A model generated the notes under the pieces. The model was not told the DNA's origin. It ran no database searches and saw nothing but the letters and a program-made list of their open reading frames with translations. Shown here piece by piece: positions 24,041-33,058 of a stretch of 64,000 nucleotides of DNA (position 1 is the stretch's first letter; each line of letters starts with the position of its first letter). The stretch is from Bacteroidales bacterium. GTDB taxonomy: Bacteria; Bacteroidota; Bacteroidia; Bacteroidales; UBA932. A program made the position numbers and the translations under genes. Where the stretch lies: positions 87,522-151,521 of the forward strand of contig JAFZED010000073.1 of NCBI GenBank assembly GCA_017560825.1, given 5' to 3'.

Positions 24041-24646
24041 TTACTCTGCCTTTTTAGTAGTTAATTTCCTGAAGATCACGATGAGGTAGCCAAGCGCGAG
24101 GAAGGCTCCCGGCGCAAGCACGAATGCGAGGATACCGTCACCCGAGATGAACTTCCAGCCGAACATAGAGCCGCTTCCAAGAATCTCACGCACGAGTCCG
24201 AGGAGGGTAAGCGAACAGGTGAATCCAAGTCCGATTCCAAGTCCGTCGAGAGCTGAGTCAACAACAGAATTCTTGTTGGCAAATGCCTCAGCACGGCCAA
24301 GCACGATACAGTTCACCACGATGAGCGGGATGAAGAGTCCGAGAGTCTCGTACACATCAGGAACATATGCCTGCATAATGAACTGAAGGAGTGTCACGAA
24401 AGTCGCGATCACAACGATGTATGAAGGGATACGCACCTTGTCAGGGATGAATGATGCGATCGCCGAGATCACCATATTGGACAGGATGAGGACGAACATA
24501 GTGGCAAGTCCCATACTCATTCCGTTGATGGCAGAAGTGGTTGTGGCCAATGTAGGACACATACCCAGAAGGAGAACAAATGTAGGATTCTCCTTGATAA
24601 GGCCTTTAGTTATAAGTTGAAATTTTCCCATACTCTGTTCCTCCAT
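24041..24646 (-). CDS. rnfE: RnfE, membrane subunit of the Rnf complex
   Basis: A 201-residue six-helix membrane protein, homologous to Rnf[21 protein letters not shown] and [20 protein letters not shown] are the two cysteine-bearing helices that are antiparallel to those of RnfA. Its ATG overlaps the rnfG stop by one base (TAATG), so the two are probably coupled in translation. A start at the second methionine (MGKFQL) would also be possible. Confidence 0.95.
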   Translation of the reverse strand: MEEQSMGKFQLITKGLIKENPTFVLLLGMCPTLATTTSAINGMSMGLATMFVLILSNMVISAIASFIPDKVRIPSYIVVIATFVTLLQFIMQAYVPDVYETLGLFIPLIVVNCIVLGRAEAFANKNSVVDSALDGLGIGLGFTCSLTLLGLVREILGSGSMFGWKFISGDGILAFVLAPGAFLALGYLIVIFRKLTTKKAE

Positions 24647-25272
24647 TAAAGATTTCCCGACTCGCTCTGCTCGCTCGAAATGACATCGTCTTCCATAAGG
24701 AGCATAGGTGTTCGTCCGATAGCATCAAAAACTTTCACTGCAAGGGCAAGACCGTCAGCGTAGGCACGTGAAGTGATGGTCGATGCTGTGATTGCATCTA
24801 CATCTCCTCCGTCCTTCTTCACTGCAAGCTTCTTCGCAGAAGCGTCAAATCCCTTGAACTGGTCCGAGAACGCAGGCTCCACGCACTTTGCACCAAGACC
24901 TGGAGTCTCAGCCTGCGAGAGCACCTTTGTATTCCAGATGACACCGTTCACATCGAAGCCCACCTTGATGGCGATAGGGCCACCGAAGCCAACAGGAGCC
25001 ACATTGATGGCGCAACCGACAACATTGCCGAGCTCGTCATAAGCGAGGTTATATGCATAAGAAGCGCCCTCGAACTCGACAGTCCTCTCTTCCTCGATCT
25101 TGACTGCAGTCTCAGGAAGCACTTCCTTGATTGCAGCCTCGTTCTTAGCCGCAGCTGCAGCTGCAATAGGCTCAGCTGTAAGTGCATACACAGCAGCAAG
25201 AAGGCCTGAGCACACAAGACAGATGGCAAGAAGGCACACTGTCATATTGATGAATGATGATTTAACTGCCAT
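24646..25272 (-). CDS. rnfG: RnfG, FMN-binding subunit of the Rnf complex
   Basis: A 208-residue protein with one N-terminal membrane helix and a periplasmic FMN-binding domain. DAITASTITSRA near residue 160 is the covalent flavin site, usually written SGAT-x-T; the threonine is kept. QAETPGLGAKC is the other family motif. The last twelve residues, VISSEQSESGNL, look foreign: they are coded by a segment resembling a dispersed Bacteroidales repeat (see the entry at 24649-24685). The stop overlaps the rnfE start. Confidence 0.94.
   Translation of the reverse strand: MAVKSSFINMTVCLLAICLVCSGLLAAVYALTAEPIAAAAAAKNEAAIKEVLPETAVKIEEERTVEFEGASYAYNLAYDELGNVVGCAINVAPVGFGGPIAIKVGFDVNGVIWNTKVLSQAETPGLGAKCVEPAFSDQFKGFDASAKKLAVKKDGGDVDAITASTITSRAYADGLALAVKVFDAIGRTPMLLMEDDVISSEQSESGNL
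24649..24685. repeat. Dispersed-repeat-like segment inside the 3' end of rnfG
   Basis: The plus strand reads GATTTCCCGACTCGCTCTGC then TCGCTCGAAATGACATC. CTCGCTC is repeated directly with three bases between. The form ATTTC-GACT-GCTCGAAATGACA is one I recognise as a common dispersed element in Bacteroidales genomes. Here it codes for the C-terminal tail of RnfG. Genome-wide copies were not checked. Confidence 0.5.
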
Positions 25273-25274
25273 AA

Positions 25275-26243
25275 CTAAGCCCTCCCGAATTTTTTAGTGT
25301 GGCACCATTTGTTGATAAGAGGAACCACCGCGTTCATAATGAGGATAGCAAAGGACATTCCCTCCGGATAAGCACCGAAATAGCGCACAAGCATAGTGAT
25401 CAGACCGATACCGACACCGAAGATGATTCCACCAACGTTGCTCATAGGGGAAGTCACATAGTCAGTTGCCATAAACACAGCACCGAGGAGCACACCACCA
25501 GTAAGGAGGTTGAACACAGGACCTGTGAACTCAGCAGGGTTGACTGCCCAGAAGATGCCTGAGAACACAGCCACTGTGGCAAGGATCGAAAGTGTGATGT
25601 AAGGCTTGATGACTCTGCGCGCAAGGAGATATACGAAACCGACCAGGATAGCGAGCGCCGAAAGCTCACCGGCAGATCCGCCGATGTTGCAGAAGAGCAT
25701 ATCCATATAGTCAAGGCCCTCAACGGCAGCTACGCCGCCTTCTTTGGCAAGTCCCAGAGGAGTCGCGCCGGTGAATGCGTCAACAGCGGCAGTGCTGATG
25801 AAACCGTTTGGCTTCGCCCAGTTTGTCATATATGTCGGGAACGAGATCAGAAGGAACACACGACCTACGATTGCAGGGTTGAAGAGGTTCTGACCGAGTC
25901 CGCCGAATGTCATCTTGGCAACGCCGATCGCTACAACCGCACCGATGAACACCACCCACCAAGGAGTAGTGGCAGGAAGGTTGAGCGCGAGAAGAATACC
26001 TGTCACAACTGCTGACATATCGCAGACTGTGCAAGGCTTGTTCAAGAGATATTTTGTAATCAGATACTCCAGCAGCACACACGAAGCGACACTCACTCCG
26101 AGCACGAGCAGCTCTGCCCATCCGTAGAAGAGGACAGAAACGATCACTGCCGGGATCATAGCGATCACAACATCACGCATCAAAGACTTGGTCGAAGTCT
26201 TGGTATGCAGATGCGGTGAAGGTGAAACTAATAGTTTATTCAT
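25275..26243 (-). CDS. rnfD: RnfD, membrane flavoprotein subunit of the Rnf complex
   Basis: A 322-residue membrane protein with nine to ten predicted helices. DAFTGATPLGLAKEG holds the GAT-type threonine to which FMN is covalently bound, and MTFGGLGQNLFNPAIVGRVF is a conserved loop. SPHLHTKTSTKSLMRDV at the N terminus is typical. It precedes rnfG by 2 bp. Upstream, the gap to rnfC holds an inverted-repeat element. Confidence 0.95.
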   Translation of the reverse strand: MNKLLVSPSPHLHTKTSTKSLMRDVVIAMIPAVIVSVLFYGWAELLVLGVSVASCVLLEYLITKYLLNKPCTVCDMSAVVTGILLALNLPATTPWWVVFIGAVVAIGVAKMTFGGLGQNLFNPAIVGRVFLLISFPTYMTNWAKPNGFISTAAVDAFTGATPLGLAKEGGVAAVEGLDYMDMLFCNIGGSAGELSALAILVGFVYLLARRVIKPYITLSILATVAVFSGIFWAVNPAEFTGPVFNLLTGGVLLGAVFMATDYVTSPMSNVGGIIFGVGIGLITMLVRYFGAYPEGMSFAILIMNAVVPLINKWCHTKKFGRA

Positions 26244-26287
26244 TTTCTTGCTTTTTTAGTTATCAATTTTCAGAGGTAGGGGACAAT

Positions 26288-26366
26288 GGTAAAAACCGTG
26301 GCCGCCCGTGGCCTCGTGAACGGGAGGGGCCCGCGCCGAAGGCGTGGGAGGGATTTAGTTTTTACC
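26288..26366. mobile_element. 79-bp miniature inverted-repeat element between rnfD and rnfC
   Basis: Perfect 9-bp ends GGTAAAAAC (26288-26296) and GTTTTTACC (26358-26366) enclose a GC-rich core with hairpins CCCGT-ACGGG and CCCGCGCC-GAA-GGCGTGGG (26330-26348). The stop codon of rnfC lies in the right end, so the insertion may have reset the end of the protein. The core resembles GC-rich repeats seen between Bacteroidales genes. It could act as an attenuator or mRNA-processing site in the operon. Confidence 0.6.
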
Positions 26367-27723
26367 TTTGGCCCCTGCCTCGTATAATTCTGATGACGTC
26401 GCCTTTGGCGATGCGGATGATGTCCAGGAGAGGAATGTTAGCCGGACAGCTGTAGAGGCAGCATCCGCACTCGATGCAGTCCTGCACCGCATTCTCTTCA
26501 AGTTCATCCATCATATTGTTGCGTGCATACTTGTTCAGAAGGAACGGCTCAAGTCCCATAGGACAAGCCTCCGCACACTTTCCGCAACGGATGCAGGCCG
26601 ACTCGACACCTCTGACTGTCTGCTCTGCAGTAAGGTACAGCAACGATGAGGATCCCTTCACTGTAGTCGCATCGAGGTTGGCTATCGCCTTACCCATCAT
26701 AGGACCTCCGCTGACAATCTTCACTGCATCCTCAGGGATACCGCCTGCCACCTCAGCAATATACGAAAGCGGCATACCGATCCTGAACTTGTAGTTATGC
26801 TGGTTCTCCATTGGGAGGCAGTCACCGGTGATAGTCATCACATTGGTAATCAATGGGATGTTCTTCTGAACAGCCTCATAGACCGCAAGTGATGTAGCTA
26901 CATTCTGAACCACTGCACCTACGCTGATAGGAAGTCCGCCGGACTTCACCTGGCGTCCCATCACAGCATCGATGAGCTGCTTCTCACCACCTTGAGGGTA
27001 CTTCTTCTTGAGAGACATCACAGAGATGCCTTCATAACCCTTGGCAGTCTTCTGGAGCTCAGCCACAGCCTCGCTCATAGCCTTGATGGCCTCAGGCTTG
27101 TTCTCTTCAATACCGATCACGGCAGGACATCCGCCGAGCACCTTCTTCATAATGGCTGCTCCGATCACGATCTCCTTGCTTCTTTCGAGCATAATACGGT
27201 AGTCTGAAGTAAGATAAGGCTCACACTCGGCTCCATTGAGGATGAGGCACTCAGCCTTGTTGCCCGGAGGCGGGCAGAGCTTCACGTGTGCAGGGAATGT
27301 CGCACCACCGAGTCCCACGACTCCGCACATCTTGATCTTATCAAGAGTAGCCTTGTCGTCCTCAGGAATCTCTGTCACAATGGTGTCTGTAAGGTCAACA
27401 CCTTCTACCCACTCGTCCCCCTCGACATCGATCTCGATGTGTACGACGTTGTTGCCGGCGATGTCCTTGCGCGGACCTACCGACTTGACTGTACCTGAAA
27501 CAGACGAATGTACATATGCAGAAATGAATCCCGCAGGCTCTGCGATCACCTGGCCGACCTTGACCTGGTCACCCGCCTTCACGATCGGTGTGGCAGGAGC
27601 TCCAAGGTGCTGAGCTACGGAAATATATACCTTTGAAGGAACAGGAAGTACCTCGATCCTGCAGTCTTTCGAGATCTTGCTGTCATTTGGGTGGATACCA
27701 CCTATTGAAAATGTCTTCATCAT
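26362..27723 (-). CDS. rnfC: RnfC, NADH-binding iron-sulfur subunit of the Rnf complex
   Basis: A 453-residue peripheral subunit that oxidises or reduces NAD(H). GVVGLGGATFPAHVKL is the NAD/FMN-site region shared with the NuoF family; two [4Fe-4S] motifs near the C terminus are CIRCGKCAEACP and CIECGCCLYSCP. The N-terminal part is a barrel-sandwich-like domain. It starts 4 bp after the rnfB stop. The final residues (RGRGQR) come from within an inverted-repeat element that supplies the stop codon. Confidence 0.95.
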   Translation of the reverse strand: MMKTFSIGGIHPNDSKISKDCRIEVLPVPSKVYISVAQHLGAPATPIVKAGDQVKVGQVIAEPAGFISAYVHSSVSGTVKSVGPRKDIAGNNVVHIEIDVEGDEWVEGVDLTDTIVTEIPEDDKATLDKIKMCGVVGLGGATFPAHVKLCPPPGNKAECLILNGAECEPYLTSDYRIMLERSKEIVIGAAIMKKVLGGCPAVIGIEENKPEAIKAMSEAVAELQKTAKGYEGISVMSLKKKYPQGGEKQLIDAVMGRQVKSGGLPISVGAVVQNVATSLAVYEAVQKNIPLITNVMTITGDCLPMENQHNYKFRIGMPLSYIAEVAGGIPEDAVKIVSGGPMMGKAIANLDATTVKGSSSLLYLTAEQTVRGVESACIRCGKCAEACPMGLEPFLLNKYARNNMMDELEENAVQDCIECGCCLYSCPANIPLLDIIRIAKGDVIRIIRGRGQR

Positions 27724-27727
27724 AGCA

Positions 27728-28567
27728 CTATTCCTCCTTTGGTTTGATTACAGGAAAGTTCACTGCGTGGATAGCCGCCGTAGGGCACTCAGCCACACAT
27801 TTCTTGCAGAGCTTGCACTTTGTAAAGTCGATGTAGGCCACATTGTTCTCCACTGTGATAGCCTCGAAAGGGCACACCTTGGCGCACTTTCCGCAACCGA
27901 TGCAGGCAGCCTTGCAAGCCTTGCGGGCCACGGCACCCTTGTCCTTATTGATGCAGGAAACATACACACGCATATTGCGGCGTCCCTTGTTGCGAAGCTC
28001 GATCACATTCTTAGGACAAGCCTTCACGCAGGCACCGCAGGCTGTACATTTTTCCTCGTCCACGACAGGAAGACCTGTAGCAGGATCCATAGAGATCGCG
28101 CCGAACTGGCAGGCTGCAACGCAGTCGCCGCATCCGAGACAGCCGAATGAACATCCTGTGTCACCGCTGTAAAGGGCAGCCTTCACACGGCAAGACTGAT
28201 AACCGCCGTACTCGTTTGTGCGCGGGCGGTTCTCACAAGTACCGTTGCAACGTACCACAGCGACCATAGGCTCCTTAGCGGCAACCTCAACGCCGAGCAC
28301 TCCTGCAACCTTCTGCATCACATCATTACCTCCGACAGGGCAGAAGCAGCTGTCAAGGCTTTCTGATTGTACGCAATGCTGGGCAAACGCGCGGCAGCCT
28401 GCCTGTCCGCAGCCTCCGCAGTTGGCACCAGGCAACACCTTCTCCACCTCGTCGATCCTCGGGTCTTCCTCCACCTTGAACTTTTCAGCCACAACGTAGA
28501 GAACCACCGCAAGCAACGCACCGAGAATGGTGAGGATTGCAATAGTCCAGATGATTGTTTGTGTCAT
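27728..28567 (-). CDS. rnfB: RnfB, ferredoxin-type electron-input subunit of the Rnf complex
   Basis: A 279-residue protein with an N-terminal membrane helix, a 4Fe-4S domain NCGGCGQAGCRAF, and several further cysteine clusters: CLGCGDCVAACQ, CTACGACVKACP, CIGCGKCAKVCP and CKLCKKCVAECP. This is more clusters than the short proteobacterial form, as expected for the clostridial and Bacteroides type. It takes electrons from ferredoxin and passes them to RnfD/RnfG. It is the first rnf gene, 19 bp after rseC. Confidence 0.96.
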   Translation of the reverse strand: MTQTIIWTIAILTILGALLAVVLYVVAEKFKVEEDPRIDEVEKVLPGANCGGCGQAGCRAFAQHCVQSESLDSCFCPVGGNDVMQKVAGVLGVEVAAKEPMVAVVRCNGTCENRPRTNEYGGYQSCRVKAALYSGDTGCSFGCLGCGDCVAACQFGAISMDPATGLPVVDEEKCTACGACVKACPKNVIELRNKGRRNMRVYVSCINKDKGAVARKACKAACIGCGKCAKVCPFEAITVENNVAYIDFTKCKLCKKCVAECPTAAIHAVNFPVIKPKEE

Positions 28568-28586
28568 TATAGGTATAGTTTATATG

Positions 28587-29009
28587 TTATTTTGTCTTGA
28601 TATAAAACACGAACTCGGTAGCGAGCCTGTCCCTCAACAACCAGATGATGAAGTAGTAGACCGCCACGCCTGCAAGTGCGAATCCGCCTCTGGCGTACTC
28701 GTTCGCGACAACGGGAGACAAAGATAATATTATTATCATTAAAACTGCCAACGGAATCACATAAGATATCCACACGGCTTTCAACCCCATTGCCATTTTC
28801 GTAGCAACCTGCACCTCATCTCCTACCTGGTACTCCGCATACGGGTCAGTAGGAAGCATAATGAGCTTTTCCTTATCCTCCGACATTCCGCACATCGCCT
28901 TGGCCTGGCACGAGCTGCAGGCAGACGACACCAGAATCTCGACTGTAGTGGCCTCCGGTGTGATGTCCACTATCTTTCCTGTGTGTACTATTTCGTTTTT
29001 CTTTGCCAT
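28587..29009 (-). CDS. rseC: RseC/MucC-family protein
   Basis: A 140-residue protein with two transmembrane helices (about residues 78-95 and 108-126). The N-terminal cytoplasmic part has four cysteines in SSACSSCQAKAMCGMSE, the pattern of the SoxR-reducing system RseC family. RseC is linked to the reduction of redox sensors together with Rnf-type complexes, and in Bacteroides the gene regularly precedes rnfB, as here. The exact role in this phylum is unproven. Confidence 0.9.
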   Translation of the reverse strand: MAKKNEIVHTGKIVDITPEATTVEILVSSACSSCQAKAMCGMSEDKEKLIMLPTDPYAEYQVGDEVQVATKMAMGLKAVWISYVIPLAVLMIIILSLSPVVANEYARGGFALAGVAVYYFIIWLLRDRLATEFVFYIKTK

Positions 29010-29016
29010 ATTGTTA

Positions 29017-29889
29017 TTACTTTATCAATGAAGTGAACGGGTGCTTCAGGCCTTCGTATGCCGTCATCCTTCCTGTCGCCTTGCCCACAAGCAGAGGGGC
29101 TTCGAAATAGACCGGAAGGCGGTTCTCGTCGTCAGTCACCCAGATCATCATATCCTCTTCTCCCTTGAAGACCTCCCCTTCCAAGAGCTTCGCCGCAAAC
29201 TTGATCGTCTTCACCGTCCCAAGGCCTTTCACCTTGATGGTCTCGCGGCCGTAAAGGATGAAATACACATTGAACACATCGTCGTCGATGGCGAAGGTCA
29301 TCGGGTACTTCCTGCCGGGATCAACGACGTCGAAGTCCATATTCCTCGCGAAGAAGAAAAGCGACGGAAGGTCGAAGGTGCACGGGGTGAGCGGCAGTTC
29401 CATCGAACGTTGGCCGCGCTTTGACGAATATATATCCGCAGATATATGCGGCTCCGCCGAATTCCTGTCATATAGGTATATATTCCTGGCCTCATAACCG
29501 CCCTCGTAGGTGTCACGGGTGAACTTCAGCGGCACCAGACCGTCGCGGGTGAACCAGCTCTTGAAGTCCTCGCGGACCTTGAAGAAGAAGTCAAAGAACT
29601 TCGTGGTCTGTCCGTAAACCGAGCAGAGGAAGGCATCCTTGCCGTTGAAACGGACATCATCAAGCCTGACTGTGGCGTAACCGACGTCCGAGTTTATCGC
29701 TCCCCATCTGTAGTGAAGCACAAAATCAAGTTTTTCGCCTGCCTGAAATGCAAGCTTGTCTTCAGCGAGTGTCCTTACAGGCACGCACGCCGTACCTTTT
29801 AAATCAGAATTCCCCTGTGCGTGCGCCGGACTTACCGACAGACGCATACACAGGAGAACTGTCAAACATATTATTATTCTCATCTTCAT
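29017..29889 (-). CDS. DUF3108 exported protein
   Basis: A 290-residue exported protein (signal peptide ending about residue 24, PAHAQ). AGEKLDFVLHYRWGAINSD is the signature start of DUF3108 proteins, which are mostly beta-strand; the family fold is thought to be related to lipid-binding or envelope proteins. VTDDENRLPVYFEAPLLVGK near the end is also typical. The gene lies between dnaB (14 bp) and rseC (7 bp) on the minus strand. Its function is unknown. Confidence 0.85.
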   Translation of the reverse strand: MKMRIIICLTVLLCMRLSVSPAHAQGNSDLKGTACVPVRTLAEDKLAFQAGEKLDFVLHYRWGAINSDVGYATVRLDDVRFNGKDAFLCSVYGQTTKFFDFFFKVREDFKSWFTRDGLVPLKFTRDTYEGGYEARNIYLYDRNSAEPHISADIYSSKRGQRSMELPLTPCTFDLPSLFFFARNMDFDVVDPGRKYPMTFAIDDDVFNVYFILYGRETIKVKGLGTVKTIKFAAKLLEGEVFKGEEDMMIWVTDDENRLPVYFEAPLLVGKATGRMTAYEGLKHPFTSLIK

Positions 29890-29903
29890 CTTCCGATGAA
29901 TCT

Positions 29904-31418
29904 CTATGCGAACTCGTCAGGCATTCCGAAGTCGCTCGGAGGCATCGGTCCCGGACCCGGATAGTCGTCATTCATCGCGGAAGCCACTGACATCATATCC
30001 GCCTGATTCACCAGACTTTCCTGCTCATCCACGAATCGTACCTCATCAGCACGGAACCTCATATCCACATCCGCAATCGCACCGTTACGATGCTTTGCGA
30101 TGATGATCTGTGTTCTTCCGATGTCATCCGGATTGTCAGAAAGGCCCTGATAGTCATAACGATGGATGAAGATTACCATATCGGCATCCTGCTCGATGGA
30201 ACCTGACTCTCGAAGGTCGCTCAGCTGAGGACGTCTGTTGCTTCCCTGACGGTTTTCAGACTGACGCGAGAGCTGGGAAAGAGCGATGATAGGAACTCCC
30301 ATCTCCTTTGCGGTCGCCTTCAGTGTACGCGAGATCGCTGCAACTTCCTGCTCACGCATACCACGGAGCTCTGCAGGTCCCTGCATCAGCTGGAGGTAGT
30401 CGACTACCACAAGGCGTACGCCCTTCTGGTTCACGAGCCTCTTCACCTTCGAACGGAACTCCATAACAGGAAGCGAAGGAGTGTCATCTATATATATAGG
30501 TGCCTTAGCCAGGCGCTTGAGTTGGATGTCAAGCTGCTCCCACTCCCAAGGCTGGAGCTTCACACCACCCTTGATCTTGTCGGCACTGAGCTTGGTCTCC
30601 GACACCATCATACGGTTGGCCAGCTGCTTCGCAGGCATCTCAAGAGAGAAGATCGCTACCGGCATATTGAAGTCCACTGCTGCGTTTCGGCAGACGTTCA
30701 CCACGAACGCTGTCTTTCCGACCGAAGGACGCGCCGCAAGGATGATAAGGTCTGAAGCCTGCCATCCGAGCGTGATCTTGTCGATGGACGGGAAGCCGGA
30801 AGGCACTCCGCTCAATCCATCCGAGTCCTGACGTGCCTGGAGATCCTCCAAAGCCTCGTTGATGACCTTTCCGATCTCCTGGACATCTCTCTTGACGTTG
30901 TTCTGGATAGCGGAGAAGACCTTGGTCTGCGCCATATCGATGAGGTCATCCACGTTTGTGGATTCATCATAGGACGATTTGAGGATGTCGTACGATGCAG
31001 TGATGAGCTCTCTCTGGATGTGCTTCTGCTTGAGGATCCTGATGTAGTACTCGATGTGAGCCGCTGCACCGATCTTCTGTGAGAGCTGGGCCAGGGCTAT
31101 GGTTCCTCCTACAGCCTCCAGGTTGCCTGAAGACTTGAGCTTCTGCGACACAGAAAGCAGGTCGAGCGCGATGTGCTCACTTGTCAGAGCAGTCATCGCC
31201 TCGAAGATCATCCTGTGCTTCTCGGAATAGAAACAGCTCGCAGTGAGCTCGTCCATTGCCTCGTCCACACAGTTCGGTTCAATCAGAAGCGCTCCAAGGA
31301 CAGCCTCTTCAACATCAAGAGCCTGAGGCGGTCTGTTACCCATCTCAAGCCCAAGAGTGTCAAGATTGACTGACTGTTTCTTTCCTCTGACCGGTCTTTT
31401 CTTTACCTCGTCAGCCAT
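29904..31418 (-). CDS. dnaB: Replicative DNA helicase DnaB
   Basis: Hexameric helicase that unwinds DNA at the replication fork. The N-terminal domain begins near NRPPQALDVEEAVLGALLIE, the usual DnaB start. The RecA-like C-terminal domain has Walker A AARPSVGKTAF, VVVDYLQLMQG (Walker B with the catalytic aspartate), and RQSENRQGSNRRPQLSDLRE of the arginine-rich region. The 504 residues match full-length DnaB; no intein was seen. Confidence 0.97.
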   Translation of the reverse strand: MADEVKKRPVRGKKQSVNLDTLGLEMGNRPPQALDVEEAVLGALLIEPNCVDEAMDELTASCFYSEKHRMIFEAMTALTSEHIALDLLSVSQKLKSSGNLEAVGGTIALAQLSQKIGAAAHIEYYIRILKQKHIQRELITASYDILKSSYDESTNVDDLIDMAQTKVFSAIQNNVKRDVQEIGKVINEALEDLQARQDSDGLSGVPSGFPSIDKITLGWQASDLIILAARPSVGKTAFVVNVCRNAAVDFNMPVAIFSLEMPAKQLANRMMVSETKLSADKIKGGVKLQPWEWEQLDIQLKRLAKAPIYIDDTPSLPVMEFRSKVKRLVNQKGVRLVVVDYLQLMQGPAELRGMREQEVAAISRTLKATAKEMGVPIIALSQLSRQSENRQGSNRRPQLSDLRESGSIEQDADMVIFIHRYDYQGLSDNPDDIGRTQIIIAKHRNGAIADVDMRFRADEVRFVDEQESLVNQADMMSVASAMNDDYPGPGPMPPSDFGMPDEFA

Positions 31419-31460
31419 AGTATTTTAGAATGTTGAAACTGCTGGACGCAGTCTCTTAGA

Positions 31461-32270
31461 TTATTCGAAATCCGGATTTACAAGAATTCTTCCGCAGTAC
31501 TCGCAGATGATCATCTTCTTGTTTGAAGCGATGTCAAGGAGTCTCTGTGGCGCGATTGTGTTGAAGCAACCGCCGCAAGCGTTGCCGTTGAACACAGGAA
31601 CTACTGCGAGGTGGTTTGTGCAGCTGTGTCTGATGTGATCGTAGGCGCTCATTGTTCTCTCGTCGATCTTCTCGGCGCAAGCCTCACGGTTGGCGCGGAG
31701 CATCTGCTCCTCCTTGGAAGTAGCCTCAACGATAGTCTCGAGCTCTTCCTTCTTTGCCTTGAGGTCCTCGTTTCTTACAGCGAGCTTCTCCTTGATCACC
31801 TCAAGCTCCTTCTTCTTGTCGAAGATGCGCTCCTTGGTCTCTGCGATATGCTTCTCTGAGATCTGTCTGAGAAGGTCCTGGTTCTCGATCTCCTTGTTGA
31901 GTGAGTCGTACTCGCGGCTGTTTGCCACGTTCTCGAGCTGTGACCTGTACTTCTCGATGAGGTCCTCACACTCAGTGATGCTCAGCTTGTTAGCTGCGAT
32001 GAACTTGTTGTACTCCTCGATCATCTCTGCAAGGCGTACTGACTTTGCCTTGATCTCGACGATCTCGTTCTCAAGGGCCTCAACCTCCATCGGAAGCTCA
32101 CCTCTGAGCTGAAGAATCTTATCTATTTCTGTGTCTGCCTGCTGAAGGGCATACAAAGTCTGAAGCTTCTCACTTACACTCAGTCCTGAGTCAGCAAATG
32201 TCTTCTGAATGGACACGAAGGTTTCCCTCTTGTCAATCGGCGTTTCGATTTTCTTTGTCTTTTTAGCCAT
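31461..32270 (-). CDS. Coiled-coil protein with C4 zinc ribbon
   Basis: A 269-residue cytoplasmic protein. About residues 30-200 are a long coiled coil rich in E, K and L. The C-terminal part has four cysteines in CGGCFNTIAPQ and ICEYCGRIL, a zinc ribbon that may bind nucleic acid. This is the COG1579 family of zinc-ribbon coiled-coil proteins. It lies between the Nif3-like gene (5 bp) and dnaB. A TACCTTTG box inside the end of the upstream gene (plus 32326-32333) may give it a separate promoter. Confidence 0.88.
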   Translation of the reverse strand: MAKKTKKIETPIDKRETFVSIQKTFADSGLSVSEKLQTLYALQQADTEIDKILQLRGELPMEVEALENEIVEIKAKSVRLAEMIEEYNKFIAANKLSITECEDLIEKYRSQLENVANSREYDSLNKEIENQDLLRQISEKHIAETKERIFDKKKELEVIKEKLAVRNEDLKAKKEELETIVEATSKEEQMLRANREACAEKIDERTMSAYDHIRHSCTNHLAVVPVFNGNACGGCFNTIAPQRLLDIASNKKMIICEYCGRILVNPDFE

Positions 32271-32275
32271 ATCGC

Positions 32276-33058
32276 TTAAAAATAAAATATCGGGTTATTA
32301 TATATATTCTGCGTAATGCGAACTGCAAAGGTAGGAAAATTTTTCTTTAACAATGAAAATAAAATATCAACTATCTCTATTTCACTTTCATAATGGCCTA
32401 TATCCATAATCATAAATCCTTCTTTTGTGAAGAAATTGTGATATGAAATGTCGCCGCTGATGTACAGCTGCGCCCCTGAGCGTACCGCCGCTGAAATCAG
32501 CGAACCACCCGAACCGCCGCACATAGCCACTCTGGATATTTTCCCCTCAAGCGGCCTTGACGTCCTCATCGCCTTGAGCGAGAAGCGGTCCTTTACCAGG
32601 GCCACCGCCTCCTGGGCGCTTATCGGCTCCGGAAGGTCTCCTACCACTCCCAGTCCGGTGCCTTCGCCGTCCTGATCGAGGATCTGGACGTTCTTAAGGC
32701 CGAGCCTTGCGGCCATAGCACCGCTTACTCCTGCGATGACCTTGTCGGCATTGGTATGAGCCGCATATATGCTTATACCTGCCTTTATTGCCTTGATAAC
32801 CGCCTCACCAACAACATTTTCCGGAGTTATCTTCTTGAGTCCTGAAAATATGAGGGGATGGTGTGTGACTATCATATCCGCGCCACAGGCTATCGCCTCG
32901 TCCACCAGCTCCGGAGTGCAGTCCAGACCGAGAAGGACGGAACTGACCGGTGCCTCGGGCGAGCCGATGCACAGCCCGCTGTTGTCCCAGCCTTCCTGGA
33001 TGGAGAGCGGGGCAAACTGCTCTATGACTGCTGCTATGTCTTTTACTTTATATTCCAT
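32276..33058 (-). CDS. Nif3-like (DUF34) dinuclear metal protein
   Basis: A 260-residue Nif3-family protein. TCHHPLIF-type motif is present as VTHHPLIFSGLKKI; AAHTNADKV and GDISYHNFF hold further metal ligands, as does DIGHYESE near the C terminus. Bacteroidetes homologues are often about 360 residues with an inserted CutA-like domain, which this one lacks. The last 20 residues are unlike the family and overlap what looks like the leader of the next gene. Reaction unknown; GTP cyclohydrolase-type and methyl-transfer roles have been proposed for the family. Its ATG overlaps the MerR gene stop by one base. Confidence 0.88.
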   Translation of the reverse strand: MEYKVKDIAAVIEQFAPLSIQEGWDNSGLCIGSPEAPVSSVLLGLDCTPELVDEAIACGADMIVTHHPLIFSGLKKITPENVVGEAVIKAIKAGISIYAAHTNADKVIAGVSGAMAARLGLKNVQILDQDGEGTGLGVVGDLPEPISAQEAVALVKDRFSLKAMRTSRPLEGKISRVAMCGGSGGSLISAAVRSGAQLYISGDISYHNFFTKEGFMIMDIGHYESEIEIVDILFSLLKKNFPTFAVRITQNIYNNPIFYF

